From NCBI RefSeq assembly GCF_000384215.1, contig NZ_KB913032.1, positions 9,385,605 through 9,449,604 of the forward strand: DNA of 64,000 bases. Reading direction: 5' to 3'. The notes beneath the pieces are model-generated. The model worked only from the letters and a program-made list of their open reading frames with translations. It was not told where the DNA came from and ran no database searches. Origin of the DNA: Amycolatopsis alba DSM 44262. Its GTDB lineage: Bacteria; Actinomycetota; Actinomycetes; Mycobacteriales; Pseudonocardiaceae. Shown here piece by piece: positions 40,937 to 54,214 of the stretch (positions are counted from its first letter, which is position 1; each line of letters begins with the position of its first letter). The position numbers and the translations under genes were made by a program.

Positions 40937-41362
40937 ATGACCACCGAGGAGCTCATCACCGCGTTGGAACACGCTTGGAACGCGGGTGACGGCGAGGCGT
41001 GGGCCGCGAATTTCGCCGAGGACGTGGATTTCGTCGACGTCGTCGGCCGGATCCAGCGCGGCCGGGCGACCATCGCGCGGGAGAGCCAGAAGATCTTCGA
41101 CACCATTTACCGCGGCAGCACGCTGAAAATCCGCCAGTTGTCGAGCCGTCCGCTCGGCGGCGGCATCGACCTCGTGCACACCGAGACCGTGCTGTCCATC
41201 CCGGCGGGCCACCTCGCCGGGGAGCAACGCGGGGTGCAGACGCAGCTCATCCGTGACGGGCGGGTCGTCGCGTTCCACAACACGATCCGGGGCGACATAG
41301 CGACGTTCACCGGCCACGACGCGGATCTCGCCGCGCGCTCGCCCCAAGAGTGGGATTCCTGA
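40937..41362 (+). CDS. SnoaL/NTF2-like small protein (SgcJ/EcaC type)
   Basis: A 141-residue NTF2-fold protein: TEELITALEHAWNAGDGEAWAANFAEDVDFVDVVGRIQRGRATIARE is typical of SgcJ/EcaC-like members, which bind or isomerise small hydrophobic molecules. No firm catalytic residues are known for this subgroup. ATG at 40937 has GGAGGAGG upstream. It is presumably repressed by the divergent TetR protein; the inducing compound is unknown. Confidence 0.83.
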   Translation: MTTEELITALEHAWNAGDGEAWAANFAEDVDFVDVVGRIQRGRATIARESQKIFDTIYRGSTLKIRQLSSRPLGGGIDLVHTETVLSIPAGHLAGEQRGVQTQLIRDGRVVAFHNTIRGDIATFTGHDADLAARSPQEWDS

Positions 41363-41390
41363 CGGACGCCGTTCGCGGCAGACTGACGGC

Positions 41391-42273
41391 GTGACGCGCC
41401 TGAGGAAGCACTGGCTCTGGCCGCTCGTGATCAGCGTGCTCGCCCTCGGCGCCTTCGCCGGGCTCGGCCTGCTGACCAGGGCGGTGCTCGGCTCGCGGAG
41501 CAACAAGGCACTGGCGGACACGGCGGAGTTCGGGGTGTGGTCGGTGCTGATCGCCTTCCTGTTCGCGCACTCGCTCCCCTTGACCGGCTGGCACCGTCTG
41601 GCCGGTGTCGCGGTGTGGAAACCGGCGCTGGCGTACGCGATCTTCGCGGTGATCCTGTTCGCGTTCCAGTGGAAGACCGGTTCGCCGATCGGGGATCTCA
41701 AGCCCACGACCGCGATCGGGATCTCGCGGACCCTGCTCGGCCTCGGCCTGATCGCGGCGGCACCCTCGGTGCTGGGGTTGTGGCTCAGTCACACGCGGCT
41801 GCGCCGGATCTCGCGAGTACTCGACGGCGAGGAGCGGGCGCAGGCGTCCGACGTACTCGGCGAACTCCTCGAATGCAAGCGCGCCAACGGGATCTGTCTC
41901 ACGGCGCTGGCGCTCATCGTGTCGGCGGCGGTCATCGACGCCGGGGCCCAGCGGCGGGCGTTCCTCGCGACCGGCACCCCGAAGCAGTCCTTCCCGCCGG
42001 AGAGCGTGCTGCTCTACGGCGCGCTGTTCACCGCGATCTCGCTCCTGTTGTACGTCCCGGTGTTCCTCGCGTGGAAGACCCGCTGCCTGCGGCTGGTCGA
42101 CGAGCTCTACCCGGTGCCGCCCGACGCGCGGCCCACCGAAGAGTGGCTCGCCGGACGCGCCCGGCTGGCGCAGCTCCTCGGGACCGACACCACGGTGGGC
42201 AAGACCGTCACGACGGCGTTCGGAATCCTCGCCCCGCTGGCCGTGAGCGTGCTCGCGGTCGTGCTGCCCGGCC

Positions 42274-42281
<8 letters not shown>
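41391..42281 (+). CDS. Hypothetical multi-pass membrane protein
   Basis: A 296-residue membrane protein of unknown function with about six or seven hydrophobic segments (around residues 12-30, 46-63, 74-92, 107-130, 163-184, 203-230 and 270-294). A conserved-looking loop carries RRISRVLDGEERAQASDVLGELLECKR. The start is GTG at 41391; no ribosome site is seen. The 3' end overlaps the convergent acetyltransferase gene by 8 nt. No family was recognised. Confidence 0.75.
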
Positions 42282-44970
<2,689 letters not shown>

Positions 44971-44971
44971 G

Positions 44972-46144
44972 TCAGTCCCTCGGATCGTCCGGATCGAGGC
45001 CGTGCAGCGGGAAGATCGCGCGGCGGGTGTCGCGGATGGCGATGTCGACCGGTTCGTCGGCCCCGTCGCCCCACGGGACGAAGGCGGTTTCGCGGCCGTC
45101 GGACATGCCGGGCGGGATCTCGGCCTTCGGCGCGGCCCTGGAAATCGACGCGACCCAGTCCGGCGGCAGGGCCGTCGCCGGGTCGACGTCGCGGTCGAGC
45201 ACGGTGCCGAGCAGATGGGTCCAGGACCGCGGCACCACCCGGATCAGCTGGTAGCCCCCGCCGCCCACGGCGAGCCAGCGGCCACCGGCGTGAGCTTCGG
45301 ACAGTTCCCTCAGCCGCCGATAGATGGCGCGATGACCGTCCACCGAAAGCGAGAGATCCGCCAGCGGGTCTTCCTCGTGCGAATCGACACCGCACTGGGT
45401 GACGAGGATCTGCGGCCGGAACTGCTCCAGCAGCGACGGCACCACCGCCTCGAACGCCCGCAGCCAGCCGCCGTCGCGGGTGCCGGGCGGCAGCGGCACG
45501 TTGACCGCGGTGCCCTCGGCCCCGCCCTTGCCGGTCTCCGCCGAGTAGCCCGTGCCCGGCCACAGCGTGAACGGGTGCTGGTGCAGGGAAACGGTCAGCA
45601 CACGGGGGTCTTCGTAGAACGCCGTCTGCACGCCGTCGCCGTGGTGGACATCGGTGTCGACGTAGGCGACCCGGTCGAAGCCGTGGTCCAGCAGCCACGA
45701 GATGGCCACCGAGCAGTCGTTGTAGACACAGAAGCCCGACGCCTTGCCCGGCATCGCGTGGTGCAGCCCGCCTGCGATGTTCACCGCCCTGGTCGCCTCG
45801 CCGTCGGCGATCTTGCGCGCGGCCAGCAGCGTCGAGCCGACGACCAGCGCCGAGGCCTCGTGCATGCCGGTGAACACCGGGTTGTCCTCGGTGCCGAGCC
45901 CGTGCGCGAAATCGGCGCCGGTCATCGGCGCCTGCCGCACGGCCTCGATGTACTCGCCGATGTGGACGCGGCGCAACTCGTCCTCTCCCGCGGCGTCGGG
46001 GACGAGCAGCTCGACCCCGTCGAGCACGCCGAGTTCGGTGGCGAGCCGGATGGTCAGTTCGAGCCGCACCGGATTGAACGGATGCTCGCCGCCGAGGTCG
46101 TAACCCAGCAGCGAGGAGTCCCATACGACGGCCGGTGCTCGCAT
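44972..46144 (-). CDS. acuC: AcuC-type class I histone deacetylase-like lysine deacetylase
   Basis: A 390-residue zinc-dependent deacetylase. GGLHHAMPGKASGFCVYNDCSVAI carries the HH dyad, DTDVHHGDGVQ the Asp and His zinc ligands, and GVDSHEEDPLADLSLS and GGGGYQLIRV complete the active site. It would remove acetyl groups added by the adjacent acetyltransferase, forming a writer-eraser pair like acuA-acuC of Bacillus subtilis. ACTCTA at 46152-46157 reads TAGAGT 7 nt before ATG 46144; with no ribosome site, a leaderless transcript is likely. Confidence 0.92.
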   Translation of the reverse strand: MRAPAVVWDSSLLGYDLGGEHPFNPVRLELTIRLATELGVLDGVELLVPDAAGEDELRRVHIGEYIEAVRQAPMTGADFAHGLGTEDNPVFTGMHEASALVVGSTLLAARKIADGEATRAVNIAGGLHHAMPGKASGFCVYNDCSVAISWLLDHGFDRVAYVDTDVHHGDGVQTAFYEDPRVLTVSLHQHPFTLWPGTGYSAETGKGGAEGTAVNVPLPPGTRDGGWLRAFEAVVPSLLEQFRPQILVTQCGVDSHEEDPLADLSLSVDGHRAIYRRLRELSEAHAGGRWLAVGGGGYQLIRVVPRSWTHLLGTVLDRDVDPATALPPDWVASISRAAPKAEIPPGMSDGRETAFVPWGDGADEPVDIAIRDTRRAIFPLHGLDPDDPRD

Positions 46145-46198
46145 GGCACGGACTCTAGTGCCCGGAAGCGGCTCCTGCCCCGTCCCGGACGCCGCGCG

Positions 46199-47047
46199 TC
46201 AGCCGGGCAGGTCCCCCGTGGCCACCGGGCGCTCCGGATCGCGGGACCAGTGCGACCAGGAACCCGTGTACAGCGCCACGGGCGCCGGATGACCGGAGAC
46301 CTCGAGCGCGAGCACCACCGACGAGGCGGTTACGCCCGATCCACAGTAGACACCGACCGGTGTCTCCGGCGTCACGCCGAGCCCTTCGAACCGCTCCGCC
46401 AGTTCCGAGGCGTCGCGCCAGCGGCCGTCCTCCGCGAGATGCCCGGAGAAAGGCGCGTTGACCGCGCCGGGGATGTGCCCGGCGCGCGGATCGATCGGCT
46501 CCGTCTCCCCCGCGTACCTCGGCTTAGCCCGCGCGTCGAAGAGCAGCCCGTCCCTGGCGAGCGTGGCCGCCCCGGCCGCGTCCAGCACCGGCATTCCGCC
46601 GGGCTCGACGACGATGTCCCCCTCCGGCGGCGAGGGGACCTCGCCGGTGAGCGGGCGCTCTTCCTCGGCCCAGGCGGCGAACCCTCCGTCCAGCACGGCG
46701 ACCTCGGTATGCCCTGCCCAGCGCAGCAGCCACCACGCCCTGGCCGCGACAGACCCGTCGGAGTCGTCGTAAACCACGACCGGGTGACCGGCACGGACCC
46801 CCGCCGCCCGCAGGTGCTGCTGCAGCGTCCCGGCTTCGGGCAGCGGATGGCGGCCGCCGTCACCCGGCTCCCCGGCGAGCGCCGTGTCGAGATCGACGTA
46901 CACCGCGCCAGGGAGATGTGCCTCACGGTAGGAATCGGCGCCGGGCGGGCCGGCGAGCCGCCAGCGGACGTCGAGGACTACGGAGCGTGCCGATTCCGGG
47001 CCGGAGAGCTGCGCGGCGAGTTCGCTGGTGGTGATCATGGGGCGCAT
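46199..47047 (-). CDS. sseA: Sulfurtransferase, 3-mercaptopyruvate type (two rhodanese domains)
   Basis: A 282-residue tandem rhodanese. The N-terminal domain is structural ([30 protein letters not shown]), the C-terminal domain carries the active Cys in [17 protein letters not shown] loop is characteristic of 3-mercaptopyruvate sulfurtransferase rather than thiosulfate rhodanese. It moves sulfur from mercaptopyruvate to thiols or cyanide. ATG at 47047 follows GGAAG by about 8 nt; ATG at 47038 is an alternative. It diverges from ideR. Confidence 0.9.
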   Translation of the reverse strand: MRPMITTSELAAQLSGPESARSVVLDVRWRLAGPPGADSYREAHLPGAVYVDLDTALAGEPGDGGRHPLPEAGTLQQHLRAAGVRAGHPVVVYDDSDGSVAARAWWLLRWAGHTEVAVLDGGFAAWAEEERPLTGEVPSPPEGDIVVEPGGMPVLDAAGAATLARDGLLFDARAKPRYAGETEPIDPRAGHIPGAVNAPFSGHLAEDGRWRDASELAERFEGLGVTPETPVGVYCGSGVTASSVVLALEVSGHPAPVALYTGSWSHWSRDPERPVATGDLPG

Positions 47048-47183
47048 ACGGCCATCTTCCCGCGCTTCGCGGCTCCACGCCCAGCTTGGGAGGACTTTTC
47101 CCGCCACGGCGCTTGTTGTCCCCACGCCTGCGTCGCTGTCAGTGCCAGCGACTACGATGAGCAACGCGGACGAAGGGGACAGC

Positions 47184-47872
47184 GTGAACGATCTCATCGA
47201 CACCACAGAGATGTACTTGCGTACCATCTACGAGCTCGAAGAAGAAGGTGTCGTCCCGCTGCGGGCCCGGATCGCGGAGCGCCTGCAGCAGAGCGGCCCG
47301 ACCGTGAGCCAGACCGTCGCCAGGATGGAACGTGACGGCCTGGTGGTCGTCGCGGACGACAGGCACCTGCAGCTGACCGAGCACGGTCGCGAGCTCGCCA
47401 TCGCGGTCATGCGCAAGCACCGGCTGGCCGAGCGCCTCCTGGTCGATGTCATCGGCCTGGAGTGGGAGCACGTCCACAACGAGGCCTGCCGCTGGGAACA
47501 CGTGATGAGCGAGGCCGTCGAGCGCAAGCTGGTCAAGCTGCTCGACCATCCCACCACCTCGCCCTACGGCAACCCGATCCCCGGACTGGACAAGCTCGGC
47601 GACGGCGATCCCGCCCCGCCGGCCGAAGCCGACCTCATCCGGCTCGACGAATTCGCCCGGATGGGTGGCGGCGAGGTCGAGATCCGCCGCATCGCCGAGC
47701 ACGTCCAGCTGGACGAGAGCCTGATGACGGAGCTCAAGTCGGTCGGCATCGTGCCCGGCAGCCGGGTCAAGGTCGGCAAGGCGGCGCCCGGCGGGACCAT
47801 CGAGGTCACCGGGGGCAGCAACACCGCCCAGGTCGCCACCTCGGCACTGCACGCCGTGCTGGCGCAGGCCAG

Positions 47873-47876
<4 letters not shown>
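47184..47876 (+). CDS. ideR: IdeR/DtxR iron-dependent repressor
   Basis: A 230-residue DtxR-family metal-dependent regulator. The winged helix includes [26 protein letters not shown]; metal ligands are in [38 protein letters not shown] (the H79/E83/H98/C102/E105/H106 set), and the C-terminal SH3-like domain starts near [10 protein letters not shown]. With Fe(II) it represses iron-uptake genes. GTG at 47184 aligns with the IdeR N-terminus and has AAGGGG 6 nt upstream, so it is preferred to ATG 47157. It overlaps galK by 4 nt (GTGA). Confidence 0.94.
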
Positions 47877-49054
<1,178 letters not shown>

Positions 49055-49135
49055 GACCCTCACCCCCGGACGCGCCGGGCGCCAGGGGGCGAGGAGACTG
49101 GGCCGCGACCGCATCCGCAGCAGAAAGGCGCGAAC

Positions 49136-50122
49136 GTGACCGACGAACCGACCAAGACCCTGAAGCTGATGGTGACGGGCGGAGCCGGTTATGTGGGCAG
49201 CGTCTGCGCGGCCCGCCTCATCGAGGCCGGGCACGACGTCACCGTGGTCGACGATCTCTCCACCGGGCACGCCGACGCGGTGCACCCGGACGCCACCTTC
49301 ATCGAAGGCGACGCCGCCGAGGTCGCCCGGCGCGTTCTCGGCGACGGCTTCGACGGTGTCCTCCACTTCGCCGCCAAGTCGCTGGTCGGCGAGTCGATGA
49401 CGGATCCGGCGAAGTACTGGGAGGGCAACGTCCTGACCTCGCTTCGCCTGCTCGAAGCGATGCGCGACCACGGCACGAAGCGGCTGGTGTTCTCCTCCAC
49501 CGCGGCCACCTACGGCGAGCCCGAGTCCTCCCCCATCCCGGAGACGGCGCCGACGCAGCCGACCAACACCTACGGCGCGACGAAGCTGGCCATCGACCAC
49601 GCGATCACGTCGTTCTCGCGCGCCCACGGCATCGCCGCCGTCAGCCTGCGCTACTTCAACGTCGCCGGCGCCTATGGCTCCTTCGGTGAGCGGCACACCA
49701 CCGAAACCCACCTGATCCCCCTCGTGCTCCAGGTCGCCACCGGGGACCGCGGCCGGATCCAGATCTTCGGTGACGACTACCCGACCGCGGACGGCACCGC
49801 CATCCGCGACTACATCCACGTGGTCGACCTCGCCGACGCGCATCTGCTGGCCCTGCGTCACGCCGTCGACGGCGAGCACCGCATCTACAACCTCGGCAGC
49901 GGCACCGGTTTCTCCGTGCTCGAGGTGATCGAGGCGTGCCGCCGCACCACCGGTCACGAGATCCCCGCCGCGGTCGCTCCGCGCCGGGCGGGCGACCCGT
50001 CGGTGCTGGTGGCCTCCAGCGAACGGGCGGGCGGCGAACTCGGCTGGAAGCCCGAGCGCACCGACCTCGACGGCATCGTGGCCGACGCGTGGGCGTTCAC
50101 TCAGTCCCGCCAGACGGTCTGA
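49136..50122 (+). CDS. galE: UDP-glucose 4-epimerase
   Basis: A 328-residue extended [17 protein letters not shown] is the NAD loop, [10 protein letters not shown] and YGATKLAID provide the catalytic Ser/Thr and Tyr-Lys, and [16 protein letters not shown] binds the UDP-sugar. It interconverts UDP-glucose and UDP-galactose for galactose use and envelope galactan. The start is GTG at 49136 with AGAAAGG upstream. Its last 26 nt overlap the convergent DUF4192 gene. Confidence 0.94.
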   Translation: MTDEPTKTLKLMVTGGAGYVGSVCAARLIEAGHDVTVVDDLSTGHADAVHPDATFIEGDAAEVARRVLGDGFDGVLHFAAKSLVGESMTDPAKYWEGNVLTSLRLLEAMRDHGTKRLVFSSTAATYGEPESSPIPETAPTQPTNTYGATKLAIDHAITSFSRAHGIAAVSLRYFNVAGAYGSFGERHTTETHLIPLVLQVATGDRGRIQIFGDDYPTADGTAIRDYIHVVDLADAHLLALRHAVDGEHRIYNLGSGTGFSVLEVIEACRRTTGHEIPAAVAPRRAGDPSVLVASSERAGGELGWKPERTDLDGIVADAWAFTQSRQTV

Positions 50123-51161
50123 GACCGAGCACGGGCGGCTCTTCCGCCCGCTGCCGCAGGACGATCCCGGCCACTTCGGACGGAGCCAGCATCCCGTCCA
50201 GAGCGGCTGTCAGCAGTCCGGCCATCCGGTGTTCCGGATCGACCTCGATGGCCCTGGCCAGCGCCATACCGGCGCTGGCCAGGTCACCGCGGATGTAGGC
50301 GGCGTGTGCCTTCAGGCACAGCGCCTCGGCGGATTCCGGTTCGGGCAACTCGCGGGCGAGACTCAGCCAGAGGCCTTCCGCGACCCGCGCCAGTCGTGAG
50401 CCCGCGGGGACCGCGGTGAGCAGGCAGGCGTCCCGGACCTCGACGAGGGAGAGCGCCCACGCGAGCCGGACGGCCTGCTCGTCGGTGATCGCGTGGTCGC
50501 CCCGCTCGACGCGGGCCAGCGCGGCGTTCACCTCGGCGAGCCCCGCCTCGACGGGAGCGTCGTTTCCCCAGGGCGGATCGGCCAGCCTGGTCAGGAGGTC
50601 TGCCCGGCGCGCGAGCGTTTCCGGCGGACCGGCCTCGAAAAGGCGCTCCACCTCCGCCCTGCTCTCGCGGGTGATGTGGCCTTCCCTGGTGATGACGGCA
50701 GCGACCACCGACTTGCCGGGGTCGGGCAAGACGCCGCCGCAGGCCTGGTCGCGGTAGCACCGCCACCGCGCGCCTTCGGTGATGGACGGCACCCACAGCG
50801 AGTGGAGCAACGGGATGCCGTATTCGGCGAGCGAGGATTCCAGACGCCGGAGGAAGCGGCGGCGAGGTGGCCGCCCGGCCGGATTCGGGGAACCGCCGCC
50901 GACGACGGCCACCGTGGCACCGGTGTGGCCGGTGACGGCGAGCCGGATGGCGAGGTCGCGCGCCTGGTCTTTCTCCAGGGCGGGTGGTGGGAGGTCCACG
51001 CGCATCGTGAGGCCCTGCCCTTTGCGGTCCGGCCCCTTCTGCCCGAAGACGACGACGGAGTTCTCGGGGTGGAACCCGAGGATGTACGGGATCGCGGCGA
51101 GCAGGTCCGCCGGATCCTTCAGATCGACCTTGGTCCTGCCGGTCGGGGTGGCTGTGGTCAT
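50097..51161 (-). CDS. DUF4192 family protein
   Basis: A 354-residue cytosolic protein of the actinobacterial DUF4192 family, function unknown. The N-terminus [30 protein letters not shown] is the family signature; the middle has [23 protein letters not shown] and the C-terminal third is helical and TPR-like ([42 protein letters not shown]). ATG at 51161 begins the conserved part. A 9-bp inverted repeat (51162-51170 with 51194-51202) lies directly upstream in the leader and could mask the start region. Confidence 0.87.
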   Translation of the reverse strand: MTTATPTGRTKVDLKDPADLLAAIPYILGFHPENSVVVFGQKGPDRKGQGLTMRVDLPPPALEKDQARDLAIRLAVTGHTGATVAVVGGGSPNPAGRPPRRRFLRRLESSLAEYGIPLLHSLWVPSITEGARWRCYRDQACGGVLPDPGKSVVAAVITREGHITRESRAEVERLFEAGPPETLARRADLLTRLADPPWGNDAPVEAGLAEVNAALARVERGDHAITDEQAVRLAWALSLVEVRDACLLTAVPAGSRLARVAEGLWLSLARELPEPESAEALCLKAHAAYIRGDLASAGMALARAIEVDPEHRMAGLLTAALDGMLAPSEVAGIVLRQRAEEPPVLGLRPSGGTE

Positions 51162-51311
51162 ACCCCCACCCTGCGGCGGGAATGGAGCCGCTGGGTGGGG
51201 GTGGGACACATCTGTGGACAGCCGGGACCGTTGTGCACAACCGTCACCGGGACCGGCCGAGGGGATGCCGGATTGTCGGTGGGGTGGTCTACCGTGCCCG
51301 GCCCCGCGGGA

Positions 51312-52166
51312 TCAGTCGCAGTGTTCGAACGGGCTCTCGTAGGCGTTCGAACCGACCGAGCCGCCCCACTTGACGCAGGTCGCCGCGGCCGTCTTCTTCA
51401 CCGGCCCGGCGTAATAGGTGAAGCTGCCGGAGTCGGTCGTGCGAGCCGAGCCCTGGACTTCGAGGAAAGCCGACACCGGCGACGCGGTGCCGAGCGAAAC
51501 CGACTTCAACGTGGTCACGCAGTTGCCCTTGGTCGACGAGTTGTAGAGCAGGTACGCCGTGCCGGAGCCACCGGCGAGCGCCTGCGAGTCGACCACCGAA
51601 TACCCGCTGCCGCACACCTCCGTGGCCTCGTACGGGTTCCCGCCGCACGAGTTCTTGCTGGTGAAGTCGGTGTGGGCGTAGTAAGGCACCGCGACGCCGT
51701 TCAGCTTCGCCTTCTGCGCAACTCCGTTGAGCCGCTCTTCGAAGTGCAGGTGAGGACCGGACACACCGCCGGTCGCCCCGGCCGTGCCGAGCTGTTTGCC
51801 GAGGCTGACGGCCTGGCCGACCGAGACCGACTGGGTCGACAGGTGGGCATACCGGGTGGTCCAGCCACCACCGTGGTCGACCTCGACCCAGCGTCCGTAG
51901 CTCGTGCTGCCTTCGTTGGCGACCCGGCTGACCGTGCCGCCCGCCGCGGCGAGCACCGGCATCCCGGTGATCCCCGACTTCTGGAAGTCGACCGAGTTCG
52001 CCGGGCTGTGCCCGCTGAACGTGGCGGCCGTGACCGTGACACCGCATTTGAACGGGACCTGGAAGTTCGGAGCGGCCGACGCCTGCGTCGTACCGGCGAG
52101 GGTCAGGCCGAGCGCGGGGACGACGGCCGCCGCGGCGAGCACTGCGAAGCGGCGCAACCTGGACAT
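51312..52166 (-). CDS. Secreted M23-family (LytM) peptidase
   Basis: A 284-residue exported protein. The signal peptide ends near AGTTQASAAP (about residue 32). The M23 domain, residues 50-155, has GHSPANSVDF with the first His and Asp zinc ligands in a widened HX6D spacing, and GPHLHFEERL with the HxH motif. The C-terminal 100 residues are a beta-rich, Cys-containing region of unknown role. It should cut peptidoglycan cross-bridges or have a structural role if the first motif is inactive. ATG at 52166 has GGAGG upstream. Confidence 0.87.
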   Translation of the reverse strand: MSRLRRFAVLAAAAVVPALGLTLAGTTQASAAPNFQVPFKCGVTVTAATFSGHSPANSVDFQKSGITGMPVLAAAGGTVSRVANEGSTSYGRWVEVDHGGGWTTRYAHLSTQSVSVGQAVSLGKQLGTAGATGGVSGPHLHFEERLNGVAQKAKLNGVAVPYYAHTDFTSKNSCGGNPYEATEVCGSGYSVVDSQALAGGSGTAYLLYNSSTKGNCVTTLKSVSLGTASPVSAFLEVQGSARTTDSGSFTYYAGPVKKTAAATCVKWGGSVGSNAYESPFEHCD

Positions 52167-52320
52167 GGAGACCTCCAACGGGTGGGGAAGCCGGACGCGC
52201 CGAAGCAAAGCGGGAGGAAATACATTTTCCATACAAGCACGAGGTCCGGTCGGCGTTTTCCACCGGAAACGCCGGATGCCACGTCCCGAGGGCGGGACGT
52301 GGCATCCGGAGCGGACGTGC

Positions 52321-54132
52321 TCAGCCGAAAGCGGCGCGCAGCGCGGGCTTGCCGCCCGCCACGGGCAGCACCAGCGAAGTCCGGTTCAGCTCGACCGAGA
52401 CACCGGCGCCGGGCTTGGGCCGGAGCGTGTAGTCGTGGTCGCTGGAGGCCACCAGGAACTCGATCTTGTGCCCGGCCGCGAGCAGGTAGTCCTTCGCGAC
52501 CAGTTCGACCTCGATCCGGTAGTTCTCACCAGGGGTGATCGGCTCGGTCTTGGCAGGGTCGTGCCGGTTCTGCGGGTCGGTCCAGCCGCGGGTGATCACC
52601 TTCGCGGACCCGTTCGGGGCCCGGTCGATGAGCACCGCCGTCACGTTCGCGGCCGGCTTGTCGAAGGACAGCGAAAGGTCGGCCTTCACCGTGCCGGAGA
52701 GACGGACGGGCTGGTTCGCCGCCGTGGTCGAGTACAGCAGCCGGTTACCCGACGAGGCCGCGTTGGCGAGCTGTTCGACGGTCTTGCTCGCGTCGTCGGC
52801 CAGCTTCTCGACGGTGGCCTTGCCGGGCACGGGGTTGCGGGTGTCGAGCTTGCCCTTCGAGGAGCCACCGGGCCACGGGTAGAGCTTCACGTCCTGGGCG
52901 CCGGGCAGCGGCCACTCCGGCTCGTCCACCCACGACTTGTCCTCGCGCTGGATGGTGGCCTTCGGCTCGCGCTCGATACCGTTGTCGATGCCGTAGAGGT
53001 AATGCGACATCCACTTGTTCAGGGTGACGAGCCAGACGTCGCGACGGAGGCTCATCGGGTCGGCGTGCCCGGCCTGGTGCAGCCAGATCTTGTGCTCGAC
53101 GCCGCGCGCCTTGAGCATTTCGTACCAGCGGGTGCCCTGGTCGGTCTTGACGTTCCAGTCGCCGAGGCCGTGCACCACGAGCACCGAGGCCCGCACCTTG
53201 TTGACGTCGTTGCGGTAGTTCCGCACGTCCCAGAAGCGGCTGTAGTCACCGGTCACCCGGTCCTGGTCGACGGCGATCTTGTCGATCAGCGGGCGGCAGA
53301 CCGCCCGATCCTGGCGTGTGTGGACGTAGTCGGCGAGCACGTCCGCGTCCTCGCCCTGGTAACCGCCCGCCGCGACGACGGCGCCGTCGTTGCGGTAGTA
53401 GTCGTACCAGCTAGAGATCGCCGCGATCGGGACGATCGTCTCCAGTCCCTTGACCCCGGTGCTGGCCACCGCGTTGGGCAGGGTCCCGTTGTAGGAGACG
53501 CCCATCATGCCGGTCTTGCCGGTGCTCCAGTCCGCGACCGCGGCCTTGCCCGCCGCGTCCCGAGCCGTCGCGCGGCCGTTCAGCCAGTCCACAATGGACT
53601 TCGCGCCGATGGTCTCGTTGACGTCGCCGGTGCTCGGGCAGCCGGTGGACTGGCCGCTGCCGAGCGACTCGCCGTACACGACGGCGAAGCCGCGGGCGAT
53701 GAAGTAGTTCTGGTAGCCCCAGTTGATCGGCGCCGGGTTCGGGCCGACGGTCTTGGTCGCGATCTTCGGGCCCGCGGGCGCGCGCTTGGCTCCGGGTACG
53801 TACAGCTCCACGTCGACGTTGTGGTTCGCGACGTCGTTGCCGCCCGCGTAATACGGGCTGGCCTGGTAGACGACCGGGACCTTCATGCCCTGCTGGGTGG
53901 CGCGGGGCCGCACGACCTCGGCGTGCACGAGGTCGTCCTTGCCGTCATGGTCGCTGTCGACCGGCGCGGTGACCCAGACGTTTTCCCGGATGACGTCCGC
54001 CGGGTCGAACACCGGCTGCGCCTGGCCGTCCTTGAAAACCGGCGTCGGTGGCGCGTCGGCTTGCGCCGGCAGCGCCGTCGCCGGGAGGACCAGGACGGCG
54101 GTGAACAAGGCGGCGAGTCTGGCGACTCTCAC
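52321..54132 (-). CDS. Secreted Xaa-Pro dipeptidyl-peptidase (S15/CocE family)
   Basis: A 603-residue exported serine hydrolase. The signal ends near LPAQADAPP. The catalytic triad lies in GMMGVSYNGTLPNA (Ser), VVHGLGDWNVKTDQG (Asp) and HQAGHADPMSL (His), and the C-terminal 220 residues form the X-Pro dipeptidyl-peptidase jelly-roll (VRLSGTVKADLSLSFDKPAANVTAVLID). It would release Xaa-Pro dipeptides from extracellular peptides. ATG at 54132; it diverges from the DUF4139 gene. Confidence 0.92.
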   Translation of the reverse strand: MRVARLAALFTAVLVLPATALPAQADAPPTPVFKDGQAQPVFDPADVIRENVWVTAPVDSDHDGKDDLVHAEVVRPRATQQGMKVPVVYQASPYYAGGNDVANHNVDVELYVPGAKRAPAGPKIATKTVGPNPAPINWGYQNYFIARGFAVVYGESLGSGQSTGCPSTGDVNETIGAKSIVDWLNGRATARDAAGKAAVADWSTGKTGMMGVSYNGTLPNAVASTGVKGLETIVPIAAISSWYDYYRNDGAVVAAGGYQGEDADVLADYVHTRQDRAVCRPLIDKIAVDQDRVTGDYSRFWDVRNYRNDVNKVRASVLVVHGLGDWNVKTDQGTRWYEMLKARGVEHKIWLHQAGHADPMSLRRDVWLVTLNKWMSHYLYGIDNGIEREPKATIQREDKSWVDEPEWPLPGAQDVKLYPWPGGSSKGKLDTRNPVPGKATVEKLADDASKTVEQLANAASSGNRLLYSTTAANQPVRLSGTVKADLSLSFDKPAANVTAVLIDRAPNGSAKVITRGWTDPQNRHDPAKTEPITPGENYRIEVELVAKDYLLAAGHKIEFLVASSDHDYTLRPKPGAGVSVELNRTSLVLPVAGGKPALRAAFG

Positions 54133-54214
54133 GTGACCCCCAAAGGCGGGCGGGCAAGACCCAGCTGAGGTTTCCGGCCCCCCGAACAGGTGTCAAGCGA
54201 CTAACGTCGGAGGC

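Noticed and set aside
51213..51240. Replication origin from DnaA-like boxes
   Set aside because: Only two imperfect boxes, no AT-rich region, and no dnaA, dnaN or parAB genes nearby.
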